DNA from: Streptomyces sp. GESEQ-35
GTDB lineage: Bacteria > Actinomycetota > Actinomycetes > Streptomycetales > Streptomycetaceae
Length of the DNA: 64,000 bases
Assembly (NCBI RefSeq): GCF_017948485.1
Contig: NZ_JAFFSX010000018.1
Coordinates: 150,220-214,219 of the forward strand
Direction of reading: 5' to 3'
The notes beneath the pieces were generated by a model. The model searched no databases, was not told the origin of the DNA, and worked only from the letters and a program-made list of their open reading frames with translations. Shown one piece after another: positions 31,819-39,178 of the stretch; the first letter of the stretch is position 1; each line of letters begins with the position of its first letter. A program made the position numbers and the translations under genes.

Positions 31819-32061
31819 GGTGCGCTCCCTGACATGGTGCGGATCAGGCCAGTCTGCCTCACACCACTGACAACGCGCCGCCGCTCACCGGCGGCCGTCC
31901 CCCGTATCAGCCCACCGCAGGTCCGGGGTGTGCGGTCCGGGCCGCGCCGGGCGTCACCTCGGGTGCCGTGGCCGTGGAAGCCTTCGCCGGCCGTGTACGG
32001 ATCCGGTCATCGCGTCCGCCAGCCGGGTAACGCCTGGCCCCGCGCCCGACATCGATCAGCG

Positions 32062-33351
32062 CTACCAACGAGGCACTGTCGGCGTCACCCACCCCGGCTC
32101 GGCGACCCGCATCGCCGCCGCGTCGTCGCGCTCGCGCAGCGAACCGTCGTCGTCGAGCCACCTCTGGTGGAGGAACCGCAGCTTGTCCCGGTCGAGTTCG
32201 ACACCCAGGCCGGGCGCGTCCGGGACGGCGACGCTGCCGTCCTCGAACACCAGCCGCTCGGTGAGCACGTCCTCCGACTGCCAGGGGTAGTGGGAGTCGC
32301 AGGCGTGGTGGAGATCGGGGACGGTGGACGCGACATGGGTCATCGCGGTCAGGGAGATGCCCAGGTGGGTGTTGGAGTGCATGGACACCCCGACGCCGAA
32401 CGTGCGGCAGATGGCGGCCAGTTGCTGTGTGTTCCGCAGCCCGCCCCAGTAGTGATGGTCGGAGAGGACGACCTGCACGGCGTCCTTCGCGAACGCCTCC
32501 TTGATCTCGGCGAACGTCGTCACACACATGTTGGTGGCGAGCGGCACGTCGGTCGCCGCGGAGACCTCGGCCATGGCGGGCGTTCCGAGCGCCGGGTCCT
32601 CAAGGTATTCGAGGACATCCCCCAGCTCCTTCGCCACCTTCAGCGAAGTCTCCACGGACCAGGCGCCGTTGGGGTCGAGGCGCAACGGGTGCCCGGGGAA
32701 GGCCTCCGCGAGGGCGCGTACGGCGGCGATCTCCTCGTCGGGCGGGAAGACACCGCCCTTGAGCTTGAAGGACGTGAAGCCGTACCGCTCCTTGAACTTC
32801 CGCGCCTGCTCGACGACCCCGGCCGGGTCGACGGCGGCACCCCAGTCGTCCTTCTCGGCCGCGACGCCCTCGGGGTGGTCGGCCCACTTGTAGAAGAGGT
32901 ACGCGCTGTACTCGACGGCATCCCGCACCTTGCCGCCGAGCAGCGCGTGCACGGGCAGCCCGAGCGCCTTGCCGAGCGCGTCCAGGCAGGCCACCTCGAA
33001 GCCGGAGACGACGGACAGCCGCAGCTTGTCGGCGGTCTGGACGCCGCGCAGCCCGCCGACGTCGACCTGGCCAGAGACCCGTGACCGGTCGACGGAGACC
33101 TCGTCGGCGACCGTGAACAGGCCGTTCAGATCGGAGACCTGCCGGCCGACCAGCTTCTCGGCGAAGGGGCGCGCCAGCTCCAGGTACTTCGTGTCGCCGT
33201 ACGTCTCGCCGACTCCCGTGATCCCGTCGGCCGTCACGACCTCCACGATCAGCCGGGGCGTGTACGGCTGGTGGACGCCCTGGGTGTTCAGCAGGGGCGG
33301 GTCGGCGACGAGGATCGGCGTCAGCCGTACGTCGGTGATGGCGAGGTTCAC
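32062..33351 (-). CDS. glucarate dehydratase-type enolase-superfamily enzyme
   Basis: A 429-aa enzyme of the enolase superfamily. The N-terminal capping domain (ITDVRLTPILVADPPLLNTQ) precedes a barrel with the catalytic KxK in SFKLKGG, metal ligand Asp in LRLDPNGAW, downstream acidic ligands (EYLEDP) and the base His in SMHSNTHLG. This His-plus-KxK pattern is that of glucarate dehydratase. It should convert glucarate (and perhaps idarate) to 5-dehydro-4-deoxyglucarate, the substrate of the enzyme encoded upstream. The GTG at 33351 overlaps that gene's stop. Confidence 0.88.
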   Translation of the reverse strand: MNLAITDVRLTPILVADPPLLNTQGVHQPYTPRLIVEVVTADGITGVGETYGDTKYLELARPFAEKLVGRQVSDLNGLFTVADEVSVDRSRVSGQVDVGGLRGVQTADKLRLSVVSGFEVACLDALGKALGLPVHALLGGKVRDAVEYSAYLFYKWADHPEGVAAEKDDWGAAVDPAGVVEQARKFKERYGFTSFKLKGGVFPPDEEIAAVRALAEAFPGHPLRLDPNGAWSVETSLKVAKELGDVLEYLEDPALGTPAMAEVSAATDVPLATNMCVTTFAEIKEAFAKDAVQVVLSDHHYWGGLRNTQQLAAICRTFGVGVSMHSNTHLGISLTAMTHVASTVPDLHHACDSHYPWQSEDVLTERLVFEDGSVAVPDAPGLGVELDRDKLRFLHQRWLDDDGSLRERDDAAAMRVAEPGWVTPTVPRW

Positions 33352-34331
33352 AGGGCGGCTCCTACGAGGTCGAGTCCGGTGACGAGCAGGGTCCTGAGGC
33401 CGGCCAGATCGGCGGCCGACGGGTCGGTGAGCGGGGCGCGGACGGGTCCCACCGGACGGCCGCGCAGCCGTGCCGCCGCCTTCACCAGCGACACGGCGTA
33501 CCCGGGGACGCGGTCGCGGAGTTCGACGAGCGGGACGTAGAAGTCGCGCAGCAGCTTCTCCACGGTGCCGTCGTCGCCGCCCTTCAGAGCCTCGAAGAAG
33601 GCGTTCGCGATCTCGGGGGCGAAGGCGTGGACGGCGGAGGAGTAGGCGGGGACGCCGACGGCGGCGTAGGCGCGGGCCTGGATCTCGGCGGTGGCGGCCC
33701 CGTTGAAGAACAGAAATCCCTCGGGTGCGGCGAGCGTGAGGCGCTGGAGCCGGTCGAGGTCGCTGTGGCCGTCCTTGAGACCGATGACGCCCGGGATCTC
33801 CGTGATCTGCCTCAACGCGTCCACCCCGAAGGCGACCTGGCCCCGCTGGTAGGCGATGAGCGGCAGCCGGGTGCGGGCGGCGAGCTGCTCCAGCTGGGCG
33901 ACCAGCCCGTCCTGCGGAGCGGCGACGAGGTAGTGCGGCAGCACGAGCAGGGCGTCGGCGCCGGCCTCCTCGGCGATCCGCGCGAGGCGAGCGGCCTGCG
34001 CCCAGCCGTATCCGGTCCCGGCCACGACGGGCACGCTCCCCCACGCTCGAACACCCTCGCGCGGGGGGACCCCCATCGCCGCCTCCTCGACCGCGATGGT
34101 CACGACCGTCCGGTACTCGTCCTCGTCCAGCGAGAAGAACTCGCCGGTGCCGCAGGCGGGGAAGACGGCACCGGGAGCGGTGGCCAGCCGGTCGGCGACA
34201 TGGGCCCGGAAGCCGTCGGGGTCGAGGGAGCCGTCGTCGTGGAAGGAAGTCAGCGGGAAGGACAGCACACCGCCCGCCATACCGTCCCGCAGTCGCCGGG
34301 TCACGGCCTCCGTGGCCGGTGCGCCGCCCAT
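33348..34331 (-). CDS. 5-dehydro-4-deoxyglucarate dehydratase (DapA family)
   Basis: A 327-aa class I aldolase-fold enzyme. GTGEFFSLDEDEY (pyruvate loop), YQRG with the catalytic Tyr and GLKDGHSD with the Schiff-base Lys fit KDG dehydratase, which turns 5-dehydro-4-deoxyglucarate into 2-oxoglutarate semialdehyde with loss of CO2 and water. The ATG at 34331 has GGGGA eight bases upstream; earlier starts exist but lack a site. It is the first gene of a two-gene glucarate operon; the semialdehyde dehydrogenase that would finish the path is not in the window. Confidence 0.88.
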   Translation of the reverse strand: MGGAPATEAVTRRLRDGMAGGVLSFPLTSFHDDGSLDPDGFRAHVADRLATAPGAVFPACGTGEFFSLDEDEYRTVVTIAVEEAAMGVPPREGVRAWGSVPVVAGTGYGWAQAARLARIAEEAGADALLVLPHYLVAAPQDGLVAQLEQLAARTRLPLIAYQRGQVAFGVDALRQITEIPGVIGLKDGHSDLDRLQRLTLAAPEGFLFFNGAATAEIQARAYAAVGVPAYSSAVHAFAPEIANAFFEALKGGDDGTVEKLLRDFYVPLVELRDRVPGYAVSLVKAAARLRGRPVGPVRAPLTDPSAADLAGLRTLLVTGLDLVGAAL

Positions 34332-34354
34332 CACATCATCTCCCCATGTAGACG

Positions 34355-34420
34355 TCATCCACGTATGAAGACAGAGATTAGATACGCGAACAGGGACCGT
34401 CAATGGTTCTCACTGGTCCC
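34355..34420. promoter_or_regulatory. candidate operators of the glucarate/IclR region
   Basis: Two symmetric elements lie between the divergent genes: TCAT-CCACGT-ATGA (34355-34368) and the pair GGGACC (34393-34398) / GGTCCC (34415-34420) spaced by 16 bases. Either could bind the IclR regulator. No consensus for this subgroup is known to me. Confidence 0.4.
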
Positions 34421-34445
34421 GACCGCCGCGGATTACGATCGGCCC

Positions 34446-35228
34446 ATGTCAGAGACAGGGGGCGTCCGCGAGGTGAAGTCCGCGGCGCGAACGGTCGAGT
34501 TGCTGGAAGTCCTGGCCGCGCGCGGCGACCGCCCGGCCCGGCTCCAGGAGCTGGCGGACGAGCTGGAGGTGCCGCGCAGCTCCATGTACGCACTCCTGAA
34601 GACCCTGATCTCCCGCGGCTGGGTCCGCACGGACGTCACCGGCTCTCTCTACGGCATCGGCATCCGCGCCCTGCTCACCGGCACGAGCTACCTCGACTCC
34701 GACCCGCGCGTGAGGGTCGTACGCCCCTATCTGGACGAGGCGTCCCAGGCGCTCGGCGAGACGATCCACCTGGGCCGGCTGGACGGCCGGGACGTGGCCT
34801 ATCTGGCGACGCGCGAATCGCACGAATACCTGCGGACGATCAGCCGGGTCGGGCGGCGGCTGCCGGCGCACGTGGGCGCGCTCGGCAAGGCGCTGCTGGC
34901 CGAGCGCCCGGACACCGAGCTGCCGGAAGGGCCGTACGAGGCCAGCACGCCCAACACGCACACGAGCCGGGAGTCATTGGCGGCCGACCTCGCGGAGGTC
35001 CGCACGCGCGGCTACTCCATCGACCGCGAGGAGGGCGTGACCGGGATCGTCGGCTTCGGTTTCGCGCTGCGGTACGACTCTCCGGCCCAGGACGCGATCA
35101 GCTGCTCGGTGCCGGTGGCCCGGCTGACGCCGGAGCACGAGGGGCAGATCGTCGCGGTGATGCGGGAGATCCGGCTGAAGATCGAAACGACGGCGCCTGC
35201 GGCCGGCGGGGCCGTGCACTGGCGTTAG
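34446..35228 (+). CDS. IclR-family regulator
   Basis: A 260-aa regulator with an N-terminal winged helix (TVELLEVLAARGDRPARLQELADELEVPRSSMYALLKTL) and a C-terminal IclR effector domain (ETIHLGRLDGRDVAYL, HVGALGKALLA, GYSIDREEGVTGIVGFG). The ATG at 34446 begins a normal-length protein. It is divergent from the glucarate genes, and IclR proteins often control sugar-acid catabolism, so it most likely senses glucarate or a downstream keto acid. Confidence 0.93.
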   Translation: MSETGGVREVKSAARTVELLEVLAARGDRPARLQELADELEVPRSSMYALLKTLISRGWVRTDVTGSLYGIGIRALLTGTSYLDSDPRVRVVRPYLDEASQALGETIHLGRLDGRDVAYLATRESHEYLRTISRVGRRLPAHVGALGKALLAERPDTELPEGPYEASTPNTHTSRESLAADLAEVRTRGYSIDREEGVTGIVGFGFALRYDSPAQDAISCSVPVARLTPEHEGQIVAVMREIRLKIETTAPAAGGAVHWR

Positions 35229-35389
35229 CGTCCGTAAACGCCGGACGGGCCGGAATGGGCTGACCGACGCCCTCGTCTACCCGGCATCGTCACCCCCAAA
35301 CAGGACGTGCCTCAGATCACACCCCCCGAACTTCTCTCCCGAACCGCGTGCTTGATACAAATTGCCCGCGCGTTCCTGTCCGTCGACGG

Positions 35390-36673
35390 ATGGCGCCCAA
35401 CCCCCTTCTTGTCCCGTCGCTTTCGCATGCCCTGGGAACGCCCGTGTTCGCCCGCACCACCACGCCCTGGCCTCTCGTTGCCCTTTTCACGGCCGGGTAC
35501 CTCGCCCCGTACCTCCTCCCGACCACCGTCGGCAGGCTCGACTCGGGACTCGCCCTCTCCGCCACCCAGGCGGGCGCCATCGGCAGTGCGCTGCTGCTGA
35601 GTTCGGCGTCGGCGGGCTTCCTGCTCGCCTCCCGCGTCGACCGCATCGGCCCGCGCACCCTCGCCCGCCTCGGCCTCGCCCTCGCCGCCGTCGGCTACGG
35701 CGGGGCCACGCTCACGCACACCGTCCCGGCCGTCGTCGCGGGCGCGGTCGTCGGTGGTTTCGGGTCGGGTACGGTCACCGCCGTCGCCGCCACCGGGATC
35801 GCCCGCCGGCCCGACCCGCACCGCGTCACCACGCTCGGGCTGCTCTGCGTCTCCGCGCTCGCGGGCGCCGTGTATCTGACGGTCCCGCATCTCGGTGCCG
35901 GGCACGGTCAGCCGCTTGCCGCCATCGCGCTCACAGCTCTGGCGGTATGGCCCGTGACCACTCGGCTCCCCGACCGGTCGGGCCCCGAACCGACGACCGG
36001 GCCCGAGCAGACCCCGCTCCCCCACCGGCGCTCCGGCCTCGTCCTCGCCGCCACCCTGCTGTGCTGGTCCCTCGCCCAGAACTCCCTCTGGGGCGTCAGC
36101 GGCCGCATCGGCCTGATCCAGGCGCACCTCACCGAAGTCACCGTCGGCGCGGTGTTCGCCGTAGGCCTGGGCACAGGACTGCTCGGGGTGGTCGGCGCGA
36201 GCGCGCTGGGCCCCCGCCTCGGGCTCGCACTGCCGATCGGCGCCGGCACGGCCGTCATCGCCGGCTGCATCGTGCTCAGCGCGTCCGCGACCGACCTGAC
36301 GACCTTCGCGACCGGCGAGATCGCCTGGAACACCCTCTACCCGATCGTCCTGTCCTACCTCATCGGCCTCGCCGCCTCCCTCGACCCACGCGGCCGCTGG
36401 GCAGTCCTGGCCGGCTCCGCATCCTCACTGGGCACGGCAGCGGGCCCGCTGGCGGGGAGCGTTCTGTCCGCGCAGGCCGGTTTCCCTGCCATGGGCGCGA
36501 TGCTCGCGATCGGACTCCTCGTCATCGCGGTCCCGATGACGGCGGTCGCGCTGCACGTCGGGCGTTCGCAGGTGACGGAGATCGTCGAGATCCCACTGGA
36601 CACACTGCCCGGAGTCCCCGCCCAGCGCAGGGCATACGACACGGCAGGACCCCGGCGATCGGGTACCGATTGA
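35390..36673 (+). CDS. MFS transporter
   Basis: A permease with about 12 hydrophobic segments, 427 aa from the ATG at 35390 (the frame starts at 35348, and a GTG near 35441 is also possible). It has an MFS-like loop (SRVDRIGPRTLARLG) but a weakly conserved motif A. A Pro- and Thr-rich loop of about 30 residues separates the halves. Substrate unknown. It is not coupled to the IclR gene (160-base gap with nothing recognisable) and ends at a dispersed element. Confidence 0.82.
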   Translation: MAPNPLLVPSLSHALGTPVFARTTTPWPLVALFTAGYLAPYLLPTTVGRLDSGLALSATQAGAIGSALLLSSASAGFLLASRVDRIGPRTLARLGLALAAVGYGGATLTHTVPAVVAGAVVGGFGSGTVTAVAATGIARRPDPHRVTTLGLLCVSALAGAVYLTVPHLGAGHGQPLAAIALTALAVWPVTTRLPDRSGPEPTTGPEQTPLPHRRSGLVLAATLLCWSLAQNSLWGVSGRIGLIQAHLTEVTVGAVFAVGLGTGLLGVVGASALGPRLGLALPIGAGTAVIAGCIVLSASATDLTTFATGEIAWNTLYPIVLSYLIGLAASLDPRGRWAVLAGSASSLGTAAGPLAGSVLSAQAGFPAMGAMLAIGLLVIAVPMTAVALHVGRSQVTEIVEIPLDTLPGVPAQRRAYDTAGPRRSGTD

Positions 36674-36703
36674 GCGCCGACTGGTAAACGCCGGTGCAGT
36701 GCA

Positions 36704-36752
36704 GCGCCCCGTCAGGGGCGCGGGGAACTGCGCGACCAGCCCCCACCGGCCC
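36704..36752 (+). repeat. dispersed intergenic element, copy 5
   Basis: GCGCCCC-GTCA-GGGGCGC hairpin plus intact tail, 30 bases after the MFS stop and before the converging adenine deaminase gene. Confidence 0.88.
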
Positions 36753-36778
36753 GCAGCAAAGCGACTACTCAGCGGCTC

Positions 36779-37771
36779 TCAGCCGAACTCATACGCCTCG
36801 ACCTCCGCGAGATACCCCGCCCGCCGCTCCTCATCGTGCTCCAGGAAGGACGCGAGGAAGGAGTTGCGGGCCAGCTCCCGCAGCCGTTCCTCACCAAGCC
36901 CCAGCGCCGAACGCACCGCGTCGAAGTTGTCGCCCGCATAGCCACCGAAGTAGGCAGGATCGTCGGAGTTGACCGTGCACAGCAGCCCGGCGTCGAGCAT
37001 CGCAGGGAGGGGGTGGTCGGCGAGGACATCGACGGTGCGCAGCCGGACATTCGACAGAGGGCACAGAGTCAGCGGCACGCGATCCCGCACCAGCCTCTCG
37101 ACGAGTCCCTCGTCCTCCATGCACCGAAGCCCGTGGTCGATCCGCTCGACTCCCAGCACATCCAGGGCCTCGACGATGTACGACGGCGGCCCCTCCTCCC
37201 CCGCGTGCGCGACGCGCCGCAGCCCCATCTCCGCCGCCGCCTCGTACACCTCGCGGAACTTCACCGGCGGATGCCCGACCTCGGCGGAGTCGAGTCCGAT
37301 GCCGACGATCCGGTCGAGATACGGCCTGGCCGCCTGAAGGGTCGCCATGGCCGACTCGGCGGGCTGGTCGCGCAGGAAGCACATGATCAGCTGCGTGGAG
37401 ACCCCGTGCGCCTCCTCGCTGCGGCCGAGTGCGCGGGACAGCCCCTCGACGACCGTCCCCATCGCCACCCCCCGGGCGATATGGGCCTGCGGGTCGAAGA
37501 AGATCTCCGCATGCCGCACACCCTGCGCGGCGGCGCGGGCGAGGTAGGCGTCGGCGAGGTCCTCGAAGTCCTGTTCCGTCCGCAGGACGGCCATGAGCTC
37601 GTAGTACAGGTTCAGGAACGACTGGAGATCATCGAAGAGATACGCCTTGCGCAGCTCTTCGGTGTCGGCGTACCGAAGCTTGACGCCGTTGCGCGCGGCG
37701 AGCTCGAAGGCCAGCTCGGGCTCGAGCGTGCCTTCGATATGGAGGTGCAGTTCTGCTTTGGGGAGGGGCAT
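36779..37771 (-). CDS. adenine deaminase (adenosine-deaminase family)
   Basis: A 330-aa zinc amidohydrolase. LHLHIEGTLEPEL (HxH metal ligands), EVGHPP, HAGEEGPP (His and Glu) and SDDPAYFGGY (metal Asp) are present. These details follow the adenine-specific branch (as in the Pseudomonas enzyme Pa0148 and fungal Aah1) rather than adenosine deaminase, so it should convert adenine to hypoxanthine in purine salvage. Many annotations call this add. The ATG at 37771 has GGGGAG-free upstream sequence and a short leader; translation may be nearly leaderless. It lies 20 bases after RNase Z on the same strand. Confidence 0.85.
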   Translation of the reverse strand: MPLPKAELHLHIEGTLEPELAFELAARNGVKLRYADTEELRKAYLFDDLQSFLNLYYELMAVLRTEQDFEDLADAYLARAAAQGVRHAEIFFDPQAHIARGVAMGTVVEGLSRALGRSEEAHGVSTQLIMCFLRDQPAESAMATLQAARPYLDRIVGIGLDSAEVGHPPVKFREVYEAAAEMGLRRVAHAGEEGPPSYIVEALDVLGVERIDHGLRCMEDEGLVERLVRDRVPLTLCPLSNVRLRTVDVLADHPLPAMLDAGLLCTVNSDDPAYFGGYAGDNFDAVRSALGLGEERLRELARNSFLASFLEHDEERRAGYLAEVEAYEFG

Positions 37772-37791
37772 CGAAATATCGTACGGGCGGT

Positions 37792-38697
37792 TTACCGCCG
37801 TTTCGGAACCGGCACTCTCAGTAGATCGTGTGCCACGGTCAGCTCCCCCTCGAACCCGGCCGCCCGCGCCTGCCGCTCGAACTCCTCGGGGTCGGTGTAC
37901 CGCTGGCTGAAGTGGGTGAGCACGAGATGCCGTACGCCACTCTCCTTCGCCACCCGCGCCGCCTGACCGGCCGTCAAATGACCATGATCTACGGCGAGTT
38001 GCTCGTCCTCGTCGAGGAACGTGGACTCGATGACGAGCAGGTCGCAGCCCTCGGCGAGGGCGTACGCCCCCTCGCACAGCCGGGTGTCCATGACGAACGC
38101 GAACCGCTGTCCGTGCCGGACCTCACTGACGTCCTCCAGCGTGACGCCGCCCAGGGCGCCCTCGCGCTGGATCCGGCCGACGTCCGGGCCCTTGATGCCG
38201 TGCGCGGCGAGCCGGTCGGGGAGCATGCGGCGGCCGTCGGGTTCGACGACGCGGTAGCCGTAGGACTCGACGGGGTGGGAGAGCTTTCGGGCTTCCAGCG
38301 TGTAGGCGGGCGCCTCGGCGAGCACGCCGTCGGCGGCCACGGGGGCCTGGGTGAGCCGGACCGTCTCCCGGTAGGCGGTGGCGTACCGCAGCCGGTCGAA
38401 GAAACGCTGTCCGGACTTCGGGTAGTGGGCGGTGATCTCGTGCGGGACCTGGTCGAGGTTGATGCGCTGGATGACACCGGCGAGGCCCAGCGAATGGTCC
38501 CCGTGGAAGTGGGTGACACAGATCCGGTTCAGGTCGTGTGCGGCGACGCCGGCGCGCAGCATCTGGCGCTGTGTGCCCTCGCCGGGGTCGAACAGGATGC
38601 CCTCGGCGTCCCAGCGCAGCAGATAGCCGTTGTGGTTGCGGTGCCGGGTCGGGACCTGGCTGGCCGTCCCGAGGACCACCAATTCACGTACGGACAC
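37792..38697 (-). CDS. rnz: ribonuclease Z
   Basis: A 301-aa tRNA 3'-end processing endonuclease of the metallo-beta-lactamase fold. The zinc motif THFHGDHSLGLAG lies near 62-74, the exosite arm region near 150-180, and further ligands at FVMDTRLC, HLTAGQAA and LTHFSQRY. Its gene precedes adenine deaminase and follows the HIT gene on the same strand (6-base gap), suggesting one transcript. Confidence 0.95.
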   Translation of the reverse strand: MSVRELVVLGTASQVPTRHRNHNGYLLRWDAEGILFDPGEGTQRQMLRAGVAAHDLNRICVTHFHGDHSLGLAGVIQRINLDQVPHEITAHYPKSGQRFFDRLRYATAYRETVRLTQAPVAADGVLAEAPAYTLEARKLSHPVESYGYRVVEPDGRRMLPDRLAAHGIKGPDVGRIQREGALGGVTLEDVSEVRHGQRFAFVMDTRLCEGAYALAEGCDLLVIESTFLDEDEQLAVDHGHLTAGQAARVAKESGVRHLVLTHFSQRYTDPEEFERQARAAGFEGELTVAHDLLRVPVPKRR

Positions 38698-38703
38698 GGC
38701 GAC

Positions 38704-39057
38704 TTACCCGGGCGGCCACTGCATGCCGCGGCCGCCGAGGACATGGGCGTGGGCGTGGAAGACGGTCTGGCCGGCGCCGGTGCCGGTGTTGAAGATGACG
38801 CGGTAGCTCTCCAGCTTGTCCTCGTCGGCGACGGACTGCGCTTCGCGCAGGAGGTCGGCGGCGATCGCGGGTTCCGCGGCGGCCAGCTCGGCGGCGTTCG
38901 GGTAGTGCGCCCTCGGGATCACCAGGACGTGGGTGGGCGCCTGGGGGTTGATGTCCCGAAACGCGACCGTTGTCTCCGTCTCTCGGACGATCGTCGCCGG
39001 GATGTGCCCCTCGGCGATCTTGCAGAACAGGCAATCGTCCTGCGGTTCCCCTGCCAT
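38704..39057 (-). CDS. HIT-family (HinT-like) hydrolase
   Basis: A 117-aa nucleotide hydrolase. CLFCKIAEG with its zinc Cys pair, HVLVIPRAHYPN, and the catalytic histidine triad HAHAHVLGGRG near 100-110 are typical of HinT, which cleaves nucleoside phosphoramidates. The ATG at 39057 has GGAGG upstream. It directly precedes rnz on the same strand. Confidence 0.93.
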   Translation of the reverse strand: MAGEPQDDCLFCKIAEGHIPATIVRETETTVAFRDINPQAPTHVLVIPRAHYPNAAELAAAEPAIAADLLREAQSVADEDKLESYRVIFNTGTGAGQTVFHAHAHVLGGRGMQWPPG

Positions 39058-39123
39058 TCGGTTCCCTCCGAGGTTGGGCCGTGTACAGCTGGCATCGTAT
39101 CGTCGTCGGCTGCGGGTGCTTCG

Positions 39124-39178
39124 TGGCTTGTCGCGCCCACGCGGCGGAGCCGCAAATCGATACAGCCCCGCGCCCCTA
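39124..39178 (-). repeat. dispersed intergenic element, long variant
   Basis: On the minus strand it begins CCTAGGGGCGCGGGG, then has a different middle of about 25 bases with a GCGGCTCCGCCGC palindrome in place of AACT, and rejoins the common end GCGCGACAAGCCAC. The TAG stop of the tricorn gene (39176-39178) is part of the element. Confidence 0.8.

Noticed and set aside
31877..31895. GCCGCCG/CGGCGGC hairpin as a terminator of the glucarate operon
   Set aside because: It lies about 170 bases after the dehydratase stop and is short; GC-rich chance pairing cannot be excluded.
31907..32527. Minus-strand frame near the end of the glucarate dehydratase
   Set aside because: Most of it overlaps the dehydratase in another frame and the translation is Arg/Pro/Gly-rich; the 31819-32061 gap shows only a 7-bp hairpin (31877-31895).
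35362..36687. A second plus-strand frame of 441 codons over the MFS transporter
   Set aside because: It is Pro/Arg-rich and lacks hydrophobic segments; the overlapping frame has about 12 membrane helices.
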